From an uncultured Pseudomonadales bacterium (GTDB lineage Bacteria; Pseudomonadota; Gammaproteobacteria; Pseudomonadales; Azotimanducaceae), in assembly GCA_958296025.1 (NCBI GenBank), contig OY282430.1, positions 930,001-994,000 of the forward strand: 64,000 bases of DNA, written 5' to 3'. The notes under the pieces were generated by a model. The model was not told the DNA's origin, did no database searches, and was given only the letters and a program-made list of their open reading frames with translations. Below, piece after piece: positions 1-8,970 of this stretch. Numbering within the stretch: the stretch's first letter is position 1; every line of letters begins with the position of its first letter. The translations under genes and the position numbers were made by a program.

Positions 1-1
1 G

Positions 2-874
2 CTGCTTAGCTACAACGCTTCCCACGCCACCATCATGACCCGGGTAGTGGCCAAATCCGGGCAAAAGGAATTGGTCGTCACCGGCGCTCAGCCGGGCGTG
101 CTCTATGTCAGCGGTCTTCCTGTTGAAAAGAACCTGTTCAGAGGCCTGCGCCGCAAGCTCGCCACGATCGCCAGCGCTTTCCGTCTCATTCATGGCCGCA
201 AGGGCCGTGTCGAGGTCCGGCAGCAATCCAGCTGTCAGGTTAACCGCCCAGCCCGCAGCATTGACTATGTTTTCACCGATCCGCCTTTCGGCGGCAACAT
301 CCCATACGCCGAGCTCAACTTCATCAACGAAGCTTGGCTGGGCCGCTACACCGACCGCACCGATGAAGCCATTGTCAGCAATAGCCAGAGCAAGACCTTG
401 GCCGACTATCAAGATCTGCTCACGAAGGCATTTTCCGAGGCGCGACGCCTCCTGAAGCCCAGCGGGAAAGCCACTGTGGTCTTTCATTCGGCCTCAGCGG
501 ATGTTTGGCGCACCTTGCAGTCGGCCTATGCCGATGCCGGCTTGCACGTTGAATGCGCCGGGGTGCTGGACAAGACCCAAGGCAGCTTCAAGCAAGTCAC
601 GGCCAACGGGGCGGTGCGCGGTGACCCGGTGCTTCTTCTCGGCCGGCAGGCCGGCAAGGCCGCGCAGACCATTGATTGCCCTTGGGCCCTTGCTGGGCGG
701 CTGCGGCAGGAGGCGATGCTCGCGCCCAACCCGGCGGAGCGAACCCCACAGCGGCTCTATTCGCGGTTGGTTGCGCACTATCTTGCGCATCATCAACAAG
801 TGCCTGTGGACGCCGAGTCCTTCTATAGGTGGCATGCAAGTCAACCGCATTTGGAAGGTTTTGCCGGTGTTTGA
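2..874 (+). CDS. DNA methylase, DPPF type, C-terminal part (5' end outside window)
   Basis: The reading frame is open from the left edge, so the start lies outside the window and only about 290 residues are visible. A clear catalytic motif IV of amino-methyltransferases, TDPPFGGNIPYAE, is followed by the usual KPSG...VVFHS strand. It should transfer a methyl group from S-adenosylmethionine to adenine or cytosine N in DNA. The SAM-binding motif is not seen in the visible part. The 3' end overlaps the next methylase gene by 41 nt, so the two are probably co-translated. With the PLD nuclease gene that follows it looks like part of a restriction-modification or related defence locus. The exact system type cannot be told from this fragment. 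Confidence 0.8.
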   Translation: MLSYNASHATIMTRVVAKSGQKELVVTGAQPGVLYVSGLPVEKNLFRGLRRKLATIASAFRLIHGRKGRVEVRQQSSCQVNRPARSIDYVFTDPPFGGNIPYAELNFINEAWLGRYTDRTDEAIVSNSQSKTLADYQDLLTKAFSEARRLLKPSGKATVVFHSASADVWRTLQSAYADAGLHVECAGVLDKTQGSFKQVTANGAVRGDPVLLLGRQAGKAAQTIDCPWALAGRLRQEAMLAPNPAERTPQRLYSRLVAHYLAHHQQVPVDAESFYRWHASQPHLEGFAGV

Positions 875-2996
875 AGCCGAGGGTTCCACCGCGGCTCGCA
901 GGGGGGTGGACAGCCTTGCGCAAACATCGCCAACCGACCGGCGCAAGGAGCTTGGCCAGTACTTTACGGGGCTGGCCCTCGGCAAGCTGCTTGCGCATCT
1001 GGCCTTGGACGGAAGCGTGCGCACGGTTCTCGACCCCATGGCTGGGGATGGCGATCTTCTCGAAGCGGCTTGGCAGGCGGCCACCGAGCGAGGTGTATCC
1101 GTTCGGCGGCTGGACGGCATGGAGATTGACGAAGCGATGGCCCAAGCCTGTCGAGACCGGCTGAATAAATTGGGCAAGGGCAGGTTGGCGCCGGCGGCGA
1201 AGATCCTTTCCGCCGACGCCTTCCATCCCGACACCTCGCAAGCGCTACCGGAACGTTCTTATGATCTAGTCATCGCCAACCCACCCTATGTTCGCTATCA
1301 AAGCCGCAACGGAAGCGGCCAGCGGGCGAAGGCGATTCGCTCTGGGCTGAGCGCCGTTGTCTCTGGGCGGGCGACCGGCGTCGAGGCGATGATCTGGCGC
1401 TGCTTGGTGGATGGCTATTCCGGCTTGGCCGACCTGTCCGTGCCGGCTTGGATTCTGGCCGCGGCGATGGTTCGGCCGGGCGGGCGCCTAGCGCTCGTCG
1501 TTTCTTCGACTTGGCGCTCTCGAAACTATGCCGACCCGGTTCGCTATCTCATGCTGCGGTGCTTTCGCATCGAATGTGTGGTCGAAGACCTGCATGCCGA
1601 TTGGTTTGCGGATGCGCAGGTACGCACCCATCTCGTCATTGCCCGGCGACTGTCAGCGGGGGAAACAGCTAAGTCCTTGCCGGCAAGGGATGAACGGCAT
1701 TCCGTTTGGGCGCGAATTGCCGCCGCGGCGGGCAACTGCGGCTCGCTCGTGGGTGCGGCCTTTGCCGGCGTTCACTCTGAAGGGCAGTTTGCGGCTTGGT
1801 TGCGCGACGGATGCGTGGGCGCAAAGCCCGGCATCGAGATTCGGTCATTCGGCTTGCAGCGCGAGAGGGTGCTTCTGGAACGGCGCCTGCGTGGCCATCG
1901 TTGGTATCGGGCGCTCAGCAGTCGGTCAGAGGCGCCGCCGGCTTCGAATGTGGGGCGGTCAACTGTTGCGGCGATGGTGCCTGAGGCGTTGGCGGACCTG
2001 CTGCCGGGTGGATGCTCGCTGCGGAGCCTTGGCGAAACGGGCATTGCCGTTGGGCAGGGGCTGCGCACCGGCTGCAACAGTTTCTTCTATGTTGCCGCAT
2101 TGGAAGCGGCTGGCCCCGGCGCAATCTTGGTTGAAGCTTCGGCGCTTTTTGCCCTTCGCCGCTTCGCCGTGCCGAACGCCGCATTGCGGCCGGTGCTCCG
2201 CAGGCAAGCCGAACTCCGCTTCTTCGCAAACGGCGATGCGTTGGCTGGGCGGGTATTGGACTTACGCAGGTTGGTTCTACCCGAAGACCAGGATGCGGCG
2301 ATGGCGGCAAAATCTGCCTATGCCCGCGACGGCGAAGAGCCGCCGCGCCTTATGCCCGTAGAGCTTGCCGCCCATGTCAGGTACGCCGCGGCTCAGCGCA
2401 TCGGGCACGAAGGGCAAGGCAAGCCCATTCCCATGCTGTCCGCCGTGCGCACCAATGGGCGTTCATCCCAAGGCGGTCGCCGCGCCCCGCGCTTTTGGTA
2501 CATGCTTCCCGATTTTGCGCCGCGGCATCTGCCGGCCGCCTTTGTGCCGCGGGTCAACCATCTTTTGCCTTGGGCGGAAGCCAACCGGAACCCCCCTCTC
2601 TTGATAGACGCGAATTTCTGCACGTTTTGGGCGCATGAAGGGGACTGGACGGGCCATGCCATCAAGGCGCTGCTGAACAGCATTTGGTGCCGGGCGGCCA
2701 TGGAGGCGCTTGGCACTCCGATGGGGGGTGGCGCATTGAAGCTTGAGGCCACCCATTTGCGAAACCTGCCAGTTCCCCAGGTTTCCGGCGCGGACAAGGC
2801 TGAACTGGACGTGGCTGGCAGACAGCTAGTCGGCAAACAGCCCGCCGTGCAACGTCGCATTGACGAAATCGTCTTGAGGGCGCTCTATGCCGGCCCTGCT
2901 AAGTCGCCGCCCATCGGGAAACTCGCCTCTGCCATCAAGGTGCGAGCCGAGTCCTTGGCGCAGTCCCGAAGAAGGCGGCAACCAGCGGCGCATTAG
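834..2996 (+). CDS. Eco57I-like N6-adenine DNA methyltransferase
   Basis: This 720-residue protein has the marks of a type II/IIG adenine methylase. These are a GQYFT motif near residue 41, SAM-binding DPMAGDGDLL at 67-76, and catalytic NPPY at 149-152. The C-terminal part resembles a target-recognition region, ending in GGGALKLEATHLRNLPVP, a phrase typical of this family. The frame is open further upstream, but the ATG at 834 is preceded by AGGTGG and matches where the family normally begins. It overlaps the upstream methylase by 41 nt and converges with the PLD nuclease 6 nt away. No nuclease motif is evident inside it, so cleavage, if any, would come from that neighbour. Confidence 0.85.
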   Translation: MQVNRIWKVLPVFEAEGSTAARRGVDSLAQTSPTDRRKELGQYFTGLALGKLLAHLALDGSVRTVLDPMAGDGDLLEAAWQAATERGVSVRRLDGMEIDEAMAQACRDRLNKLGKGRLAPAAKILSADAFHPDTSQALPERSYDLVIANPPYVRYQSRNGSGQRAKAIRSGLSAVVSGRATGVEAMIWRCLVDGYSGLADLSVPAWILAAAMVRPGGRLALVVSSTWRSRNYADPVRYLMLRCFRIECVVEDLHADWFADAQVRTHLVIARRLSAGETAKSLPARDERHSVWARIAAAAGNCGSLVGAAFAGVHSEGQFAAWLRDGCVGAKPGIEIRSFGLQRERVLLERRLRGHRWYRALSSRSEAPPASNVGRSTVAAMVPEALADLLPGGCSLRSLGETGIAVGQGLRTGCNSFFYVAALEAAGPGAILVEASALFALRRFAVPNAALRPVLRRQAELRFFANGDALAGRVLDLRRLVLPEDQDAAMAAKSAYARDGEEPPRLMPVELAAHVRYAAAQRIGHEGQGKPIPMLSAVRTNGRSSQGGRRAPRFWYMLPDFAPRHLPAAFVPRVNHLLPWAEANRNPPLLIDANFCTFWAHEGDWTGHAIKALLNSIWCRAAMEALGTPMGGGALKLEATHLRNLPVPQVSGADKAELDVAGRQLVGKQPAVQRRIDEIVLRALYAGPAKSPPIGKLASAIKVRAESLAQSRRRRQPAAH

Positions 2997-3002
2997 CCGT
3001 GG

Positions 3003-4091
3003 CTATGGAACAAGCCCGACGAGTCGGTCGCTATTTCGTCCCACCCGAAACAGCAGCCCCGCCTTGCGCGACGCCTCGAGATAAGCTCGGGCCGAATCTG
3101 AATCCCAAGGATGAGCGCGAAGCTCGAAGGCGTTGTCCGCAAGCCGCCGAAATAGGATCAGCGAGTGCTGGTAGCGGAATCCACCCATTGCCTGCGACGG
3201 AAGATTGATTCTCTCCATGCGGTTGTCGCCATGCCAAGTCAAAGGACGGTCACTCCAAGTTTGGCGTCCCGAAACCAGCCTCGGTTCCGCAATGCGGTCC
3301 ACCCTCTCGATTTGGTAGTCCTCGAAATTTGCACCGAAGAACCGATGTGCGCCCCGTGGCAACTCAAGCTGGGTTTTGGCCCCGCCTTGCATGCCGAGGG
3401 ACTGAATCCACAGTTGGCCAAATTCGCCGAGGTCCGCAGCAACGTCCCTAAACAGCGGGTAGTTGGCCGACCTTTCCAAGGTTGGTGTTGGGACTGGTAT
3501 CAGTTCTTCAATTCGTGGCGGACTTGGATCTCGGTCTCTGAGAACTTGGTACTGCTCAAGAATAGAGGCGGTAAGCGGAATGGCGGGCTGCACTGCGGCA
3601 TCCCAAGCGGCTTCCACTTTCTGCGGCGGCCAGTGCGCCCCGCTTAATCCGGACCAAGCCACCTCGCTGTTTATGGTCAGCCCTCGGTTGGTGAGGTTCG
3701 CCGACCCGACCAGTCCGGCTAGGGCCCCGTCCCGCTGGTTGAATACATAGAGCTTTGGGTGGAAAGCGGTTCTTGGAACGAGGCTGCCGCGCTCCAGCGA
3801 GGCAACGCCGGCCACCAGAACGTGGCAGTTGGCCTTCTCCTGCCAAAAGCGAAGGGCAGCGGGCTCAGTTGTTCCAAAGTCCAGGGAGGTCACGATGGTC
3901 TTGGGGATGCTTTCTTGATCGTCATCGGGTGTTGAGCGGCAAATGGCGTCGAACAGGATTTCGCTTCCCATTTTGGACATGTAGGCGCTGCACACCCGAA
4001 CCTGCGATAGCCCACTCCGCATAAGGTCAAGCAGCGCATTCTGAATCGCGCTTGGCCGAAGTTCGTTTTGGACCACGAGCATGACCGCCAT
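3003..4091 (-). CDS. Phospholipase D-fold nuclease (putative restriction endonuclease)
   Basis: This 362-residue protein carries one PLD active-site motif: HPKLY at residues 111-115, then GSANLT at 129-134. That is the HxK...GSxN pattern of the nuclease branch that includes R.BfiI and R.NgoFVII. Such enzymes usually act as dimers, each chain giving one half-site, and cut DNA without a metal ion (family knowledge). The region after about residue 190 has no motif I recognise and may bind the target. It converges on the two methylase genes with a 6-nt gap, which supports a role as the restriction partner. Helicase-linked PLD proteins such as DrmC of DISARM are an alternative, but no helicase gene is visible. 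Confidence 0.72.
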   Translation of the reverse strand: MAVMLVVQNELRPSAIQNALLDLMRSGLSQVRVCSAYMSKMGSEILFDAICRSTPDDDQESIPKTIVTSLDFGTTEPAALRFWQEKANCHVLVAGVASLERGSLVPRTAFHPKLYVFNQRDGALAGLVGSANLTNRGLTINSEVAWSGLSGAHWPPQKVEAAWDAAVQPAIPLTASILEQYQVLRDRDPSPPRIEELIPVPTPTLERSANYPLFRDVAADLGEFGQLWIQSLGMQGGAKTQLELPRGAHRFFGANFEDYQIERVDRIAEPRLVSGRQTWSDRPLTWHGDNRMERINLPSQAMGGFRYQHSLILFRRLADNAFELRAHPWDSDSARAYLEASRKAGLLFRVGRNSDRLVGLVP

Positions 4092-4243
4092 GATAGCTTG
4101 TTTGGCGGCAACTCAGGGATGGCGTTCCTGCATGCCTTTAGTCGGAGCTCGCCTAGAGGGCGTGGGCGAGTGCTTTGTGGTTTGCGCGGGAAGGCTGGTG
4201 AACGTGCGGGCTAGTCCCGGAAGTCCTAGATTGCAATTCCTAG

Positions 4244-4562
4244 CGCAACACCGCCTATGACGCTCAAGCCCGTCTCGTTCGCCGCCACCGCAGCGTGCCT
4301 CTCGGCGTCGCCACCCACACGCCCCAAGGCTTGAAGGTGCCCGTGGTGCGGAACGCGGACCGCTTGGCTTTTCGGGAACTGAGCGCCGCCATTGGCGAGG
4401 CCGCCCAAGCGGCCCGTGGTCGTCAACAACCAAGTCGCAGTGCGGCTGATGATGAATTTGTCGTCCTCCTTCGATCACCGCTTTGTTGACGGCCATGACG
4501 CTGCGGCGATGATCCAGGCCGTCAAGGCGTCCCTGGAGCATCCTGCAGCGCTGTTCGTCTAG
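4244..4562 (+). pseudogene. Remnant of 2-oxoacid dehydrogenase E2 (acyltransferase) gene
   Basis: Two frames together spell the end of a lipoamide acyltransferase catalytic domain. From 4247 the first frame reads GVATHTPQGLKVPVVRNADR. After a shift and a deletion near 4412 the other frame reads MMNLSSSFDHRFVDGHDAAA and ends LEHPAALFV with a stop at 4562. SFDHRFVDG contains the active-site His of the family. The wording is closest to branched-chain (bkdB-type) E2. The lipoyl and E3-binding domains are absent, so it is a dead fragment. Confidence 0.8.
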
Positions 4563-4574
4563 CCATTCGGCGGA

Positions 4575-5648
4575 CTAATATCCGGCCGCCTTATAAGGGC
4601 CGTGGCCGCGCCGATAGACCAACAGCACCCGCTCGTAGGACATCAGGGGATCGCCATCCGCGCCTGTGGCGGCGCTGGCAACCCGCAGGATTCCCTGGTC
4701 CGGTCTTGAGGCTGAATCGATCTTCTCCCGCACCGTCGTGCGGCAGCTGATGGGTTCCCCAGAGTGCGCCAGCCGATGCAGTATCAAGTCGCGCCACTCC
4801 AAGTTGGCCACAACCCGGCCAAGAGTACGGGTGGTGGCGGCGGTCACCGCGCTAATGGTATAAGCCTCGGTCAGGGGTGCGCTGGGGTCCGTAAAACAAT
4901 CGCGGCTGTAGCCGGGGTCGTTGAATCTGGGGTTCCAATCCAAGGAGCGCCGGGCGTGTTCAAGGGCCTCCGCTGGGCCGACGGACTTGGCTGGTCGATG
5001 ATGGAAGCAGTCGCCTACCGCAAAGTCGTCGAAATAGAGCCCGGTCTGCTCCACCAAGGCCCCTTCCTCATCTTGGCGATAGGCGGCAAAGCGGGCCTCC
5101 TTGGCGGGCTGGGCAAATTCGGGGCGGCCGTACAGGGGATGCCGACCCGCCCTGAACACCCGCAGCCGATAGGTCAAGATGGCCAGTGGCGCACCTTTCT
5201 CCGACAGGGCGCGGGTTTCAACGGTGACCAATCCGCAATGGTCGTCGGCGTCCTCCACGGCTAGTATCCGGCTCTCCGCATAGAGCGTTGCGCCATCGAA
5301 CACCGGTGCCGTCATCGAGATGTTGGGGAACTCAACAATCCTATCCTTGCGGGCAAAGGTCTTCCAAGCCATGCCCAAAGTCTTCTGCAAGGTGAGAGTG
5401 CTGACGCCTAGCCGCTGGCCGAACTCGGTGGCGGCGGCGTAGTGGGCGTCGTAATGCACCTGGGCGGCGTTCTGGGTGTCTAGGCACTCAGCGGTGTTTT
5501 CCTGGGCGCTGAGGCTGATGCCCGGCCGATGGCGGAATATCTGACCGGGCTGGAACTGCTCGAAATCCAGCCCGAACGCCTCAAGGTATTCAGATGCGCC
5601 GAGCGCGACGTAGGCGCTGAATGCCGGCGCGGCGTCGCTGTCAGCCAC
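4575..5648 (-). CDS. MaoC-like hydratase, mesaconyl-CoA hydratase type
   Basis: This 357-residue protein looks like a double hot-dog MaoC-family dehydratase. The N-terminal half contains QVHYDAHYA and the second half begins YFDDFAVGDCFHHRPAK, with NPRFNDPGYS close behind. The length and NAAQVHYD...LTLQKTLGM wording fit the mesaconyl-CoA hydratase (beta-methylmalyl-CoA dehydratase) group. These interconvert mesaconyl-CoA and beta-methylmalyl-CoA in C5 acid metabolism. A CitE-like lyase gene, which could act on methylmalyl- or citramalyl-CoA, lies 1.4 kb away on the other strand. Between them are remnants of a TonB receptor and a TRAP permease, so this is probably what is left of a C4/C5-dicarboxylate uptake and catabolism cluster. 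The substrate is inferred. Confidence 0.75.
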   Translation of the reverse strand: MADSDAAPAFSAYVALGASEYLEAFGLDFEQFQPGQIFRHRPGISLSAQENTAECLDTQNAAQVHYDAHYAAATEFGQRLGVSTLTLQKTLGMAWKTFARKDRIVEFPNISMTAPVFDGATLYAESRILAVEDADDHCGLVTVETRALSEKGAPLAILTYRLRVFRAGRHPLYGRPEFAQPAKEARFAAYRQDEEGALVEQTGLYFDDFAVGDCFHHRPAKSVGPAEALEHARRSLDWNPRFNDPGYSRDCFTDPSAPLTEAYTISAVTAATTRTLGRVVANLEWRDLILHRLAHSGEPISCRTTVREKIDSASRPDQGILRVASAATGADGDPLMSYERVLLVYRRGHGPYKAAGY

Positions 5649-5926
5649 CGAACCGTTTCGTGAAGGTCAGGCCCTGCATCCGGGTGGCTTCAATGGTTTC
5701 GGCGGAAAAAGCGGACACCGAAATGGGCACATCCTGGACGTTCTCCTCCCGCTTGCGGGCCGTGACGATGATTTCATCAATGAGCTTTCTTGGTGTCGAA
5801 GATGCGGATCGCGGTCTCTTCGGCCAACAGCCAATTGGGCGCCAAGAGACTGAAGACGCCGGTGAGCAGCCATTGGCTGCAAGACCGCCAGCAGAGCGGC
5901 ATGGTGAATCGTTTGGGGGTTTCCAT
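5641..5926 (-). pseudogene. Remnant of TonB-dependent receptor (N-terminus only)
   Basis: From the ATG at 5926 one frame gives a signal peptide (TMPLCWRSCSQWLLTGVFSL) and runs on to FDTKK. After a frameshift near 5785 another frame continues with EIIVTARKREENVQDVPISV, the standard start of a TonB-dependent receptor plug domain. The frame stops eight bases into the MaoC gene, so the plug remainder and the barrel (some 600-700 residues) are gone. Confidence 0.8.
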
Positions 5927-6104
5927 GTGCGCATATCTCCATGCGGATGACGGAAGAGCCGAGCTTATATAGATAATTGACATTTTTATCAATCAATTTG
6001 GTCAAATTTGTTAAGGACAAATAAAGTGTCCGCTCCTCCGAATTAACTGAAGAAATGTTCAGGAAGGCGCCAGTCAAGTTCATGCAACTCTCGCCGCCTT
6101 AGTC

Positions 6105-7004
6105 TTGGTGGGTGTCGGCATCGCCCTCGACAGCCGCCATCCAAGACCAAACGAACAGGCGCCGATAACCTTGGTCGCCAGCCTGGACACGGCGCCAAGC
6201 CACTTCCGCAATGAAGTGGTGCGGCGTTTCGCGCAACGACTAGCGGAAGCTTCAGCTGGGGCGCTGTTGCTGGCTGTACTGTTCATGGCTTGGGCGCTGC
6301 TGCACAGCAGGCGAGGCCACCTGCCGGCGGACGCCCCGCCACAGGGCGCTTGGCTGCGCCTACAGTTGCGCGGCCTGCCGGCGGCTTTGATTCCATTGGT
6401 GGCTTTGGGCGGCATCTACACCGGCATCCTCACCATCACGGAGGCGGCTGCCGCGGCGGCGCTGGCGGCGGTGCTCCTGAGCCTGTTCGTGTACAACCAG
6501 CAACGCATCAAATTGCTGGACACCCTCGCCGAAGCCATGGGGAAATCCGCCGCCATCATGATGATCGTCGCCTTCGCTTTTCCCTTCGCCCATGTTATTG
6601 CGGTGTCCGGCGCTCCAGTGCAGTTCGCCGCTTGGATTGGCGCCCTAGACGTGGCGCCAAGCACCTTCATGCTGCTGCTCAGCACCGTCATGCTAGTGCT
6701 GGGCACAGTGCTGGAGGTGGTGTCGGTGATCCTCATCACCCTGCCGGTGGTGCTGCCTGCGCTGCACAAGCTGCACATTGACCCCATCCACTACGCCGTG
6801 GTGGTGATCGTCAACCTCGGCATTGCCACCCTCACGCCGCCGATCGGCCTGTCCTTGTTTGTGCTTAGGTCGCTGTCGCCGGCGTCGTTTTCAGACATTG
6901 TTCGGGGGGTGGCGCCCTTTCTAGCGCTGATGCTGGTTTTGCTGCTTTTAGTGATATTTTTTCCGCAATTGTCGTTATGGTTGCCGAAAGCCGTTTACGG
7001 CTGA
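6105..7004 (+). pseudogene. TRAP transporter large permease (DctM), N-terminal half missing
   Basis: From about residue 48 the 299-residue frame matches the C-terminal half of DctM/YiaN large permeases: several membrane helices, GGIYTGILTITEAAAAAA, and ATLTPPIGLSLFVL near the end. Complete DctM proteins have about 430 residues. The first 45 or so residues do not look like a DctM N-terminus. The reading frame therefore probably joined an unrelated leader after a deletion, and no binding-protein (DctP) or small-permease (DctQ) gene is nearby. It is unlikely to transport anything. The 3' end lies 7 nt before the CitE-like gene, preserving an old operon arrangement. Confidence 0.72.
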
Positions 7005-7011
7005 GGTGGAA

Positions 7012-7854
7012 ATGAGCAATTCAAAGCAAAATTTGCGGTTAAGGGCGTTGCGTTCGCTGCTGTTCGTGCCCGGCAACCGGCCCGATCGGTTTCAGAAGGC
7101 GCTCAACTCCAGTGCCGACGCGGTCTGCTTCGACTTGGAGGACGCCGTGCCGATGGCGCAAAAGAGTGAGGCGCGGACCGTCATCGGCGGCTTTCCGATG
7201 AGGGGCCCCGCCAAGGTCGGGCGGTTCCTGCGCATAAACGGCTTGGCCACCATTGATGGCCTGCGCGACCTGCTGGCGCTGACCGAGGCCGACCATGCAC
7301 CGGACGCACTGCTCGTGCCTAAGGTCGCAGCGCCTAGGGAGATGGACCTGATCAGCACCTTGCTGAACGGCGCACCGCCGTTGATCGCCATTCTGGAAAC
7401 CGCCGCCGGCGTTGAAGCCGCCAGCGCCATCGCCGCCCATCCCCGTGTCGCCGCTCTGCTGTTCGGTTCAGCGGACTACTGCGCCGACACTGGTGCCGCC
7501 ATGCAGTGGGAGGGCTTGGCCTATGCGCGCGGGCGCATCATCGCCGCCGCCGCCGCCCACCATGTGCTGGCCATTGACGGCGTATGGTCCGACGTCCAAG
7601 ACGACGAAGGTGCCTTGGCCGACACCCTGCGCATCAGGCGCCTAGGCTTTCGCGCCCGGGCCGCCATCCATCCCCGCCAAGTGCCCTTCATTCACCAAGG
7701 ATTTGCGCCGCCGGCGGCGGAGCTGGCCAAGGCGCACAAGGTCGTCGCCGCCTTTGAGGCCGGCGGTGGCGCCGCCATTCTGGTGGATGGCGTAATGATC
7801 GACCAACCCCTATACGAATCGGCGTTGACGGTCATCCAACAGGCGGAGCTCTAA
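7012..7854 (+). CDS. HpcH/HpaI-CitE family CoA-ester lyase
   Basis: This is a 280-residue CitE-like protein. It opens with LRSLLFVPGNRPDRFQKAL and has the metal-site CFDLEDAVP typical of (3S)-malyl-CoA, methylmalyl-CoA or citramalyl-CoA lyases. These cleave a beta-hydroxyacyl-CoA into an acyl-CoA and glyoxylate or pyruvate. Later motifs, ILETAAGVEAA and IHPRQVPFIH, are family signatures. The ATG at 7012 follows GAGG at the right spacing; a GTG at 7006 in the same frame is an alternative. The MaoC-like hydratase across the TRAP and TonB remnants would catalyse the neighbouring step if the substrate is methylmalyl-CoA. The exact substrate is inferred. Confidence 0.83.
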   Translation: MSNSKQNLRLRALRSLLFVPGNRPDRFQKALNSSADAVCFDLEDAVPMAQKSEARTVIGGFPMRGPAKVGRFLRINGLATIDGLRDLLALTEADHAPDALLVPKVAAPREMDLISTLLNGAPPLIAILETAAGVEAASAIAAHPRVAALLFGSADYCADTGAAMQWEGLAYARGRIIAAAAAHHVLAIDGVWSDVQDDEGALADTLRIRRLGFRARAAIHPRQVPFIHQGFAPPAAELAKAHKVVAAFEAGGGAAILVDGVMIDQPLYESALTVIQQAEL

Positions 7855-7993
7855 GCAGTGACCTTATTGCCGCAGCGTCTGCCATGCCCTCGGCCGCGAG
7901 CGCACGTCGGCGCCAAAAGTCCAGTACGATCATTACGGCCATTGGTGGAGGGTGAGGGCCAGGGTTCGCTGCCTGCGGAACTAGGCTTTTAAA

Positions 7994-8755
7994 TCAACGC
8001 CGCCAGTTTTCGTGCGGCAGCGGCGCACGGTTCAGTTCGTCCCTATGCAAACGCCATTGTGGCATGAACCGATCCATCAACGCATGGAAGCGACGGTTGT
8101 GGCGCCGCTCCAGCAGATGCACCATTTCATGCACCAGAACGTAGTGCAGGCAGGAACTCGGCTTCTTGGCCAGTTCCAAGTTCAGCCAGATGCGCTTGGC
8201 GTTGCTGTTGCAGGAACCCCAGCGGGTCTTCATCCGCTTGATGCGCACCTCGTTGACCGTGACGCCGACTATCGGTTCCCAGTGGGCGACCAGCGCCGGC
8301 AACTGGGCGCGAAGCTGCTGGCGATACCAGCCGTGTAGGATGGCTTCGCGCTTGTCCCGCTCCGTGTTGGGACGAATGCGCAACTCCATTGTTCGATTGT
8401 TGCGCAGCCGCACGCTTGGCGGCCCCGCCCCTTCAATGACGTCCAGCCGGTAGCGCCGCCCTGCAAAGTAGTGGCTTTCTCCGGTCACGAACTCCCTTGG
8501 CGACTGCCGGCTTTGGCGTTGCAAGGCCGCTTGGTGCCGGCGAATCCAGTCCAGCCGGGCGATGACCGCCAAGCGCACCGCCGCATCGTCAAAGTAACGC
8601 GGCGCGGACACCCGCACCCGACCATCCGGCGGATAGACGCCCAGGTTCAGGTTCTTGATGTTCTTGCGCAGCACCTCCACGGCGATGCCGTTGACTTCCA
8701 GGCAACGCCGCTCAATAACGGTTTTGTTGGGCTTTGACGATCGCAAAAATCTCAT
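7994..8755 (-). CDS. YgjP-like zinc metallopeptidase (SprT/DUF45 family)
   Basis: This 253-residue protein has the DUF45/YgjP layout. It starts with a region containing EVLRKNIKNLNLGVYPPDG, followed by the conserved IKRMKTRWGSCNS. The zinc-binding helix YVLVHEMVHLLERRHN holds the HExxH pair with a further His four residues on. The family is found widely and is often encoded directly after hsdR of type I restriction systems. Here that context is still visible: the upstream side carries an hsdR fragment in another frame that overlaps this gene's 5' end. The first 20 or so residues may therefore be derived from the lost neighbour, and a later start is possible. Confidence 0.85.
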   Translation of the reverse strand: MRFLRSSKPNKTVIERRCLEVNGIAVEVLRKNIKNLNLGVYPPDGRVRVSAPRYFDDAAVRLAVIARLDWIRRHQAALQRQSRQSPREFVTGESHYFAGRRYRLDVIEGAGPPSVRLRNNRTMELRIRPNTERDKREAILHGWYRQQLRAQLPALVAHWEPIVGVTVNEVRIKRMKTRWGSCNSNAKRIWLNLELAKKPSSCLHYVLVHEMVHLLERRHNRRFHALMDRFMPQWRLHRDELNRAPLPHENWRR

Positions 8756-8914
8756 CGGTCAGCTTGCCGAAATGGGTTCGGTGGCATTCATCCACAAAGA
8801 CGAACAGTTCCCCCTTTGGCGTGAAAGCCTTCGGGCAAGTGGGCGTGGATGCTTGCTCAGCACAAAATCCACCGCGTGATCGATCAACTCGAACGCTGTG
8901 CCTCTCACCTCGCC
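8712..8914 (-). pseudogene. Remnant of a type I restriction HsdR-like helicase gene
   Basis: The minus strand reads KGELFVFVDECHRTHFGKLT between about 8830 and 8760. This is the Walker B/motif II segment (DECHRT) of HsdR-type DEAD helicases, and the frame then runs on to a stop at 8712 inside the YgjP-like gene. Just upstream, in another frame, AFELIDHAVDFVLSKHPRP appears to be the preceding stretch, so there is at least one frameshift. The nuclease domain and most of the motor are missing. This is a fragment of a protein that is normally about 1000 residues long. Confidence 0.7.
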
Positions 8915-8970
8915 TTAGCCCAAGGATGTTGGGGGCGTTGGCCTTGGCGGTTGGGGGGTTGTCGGGGCGA

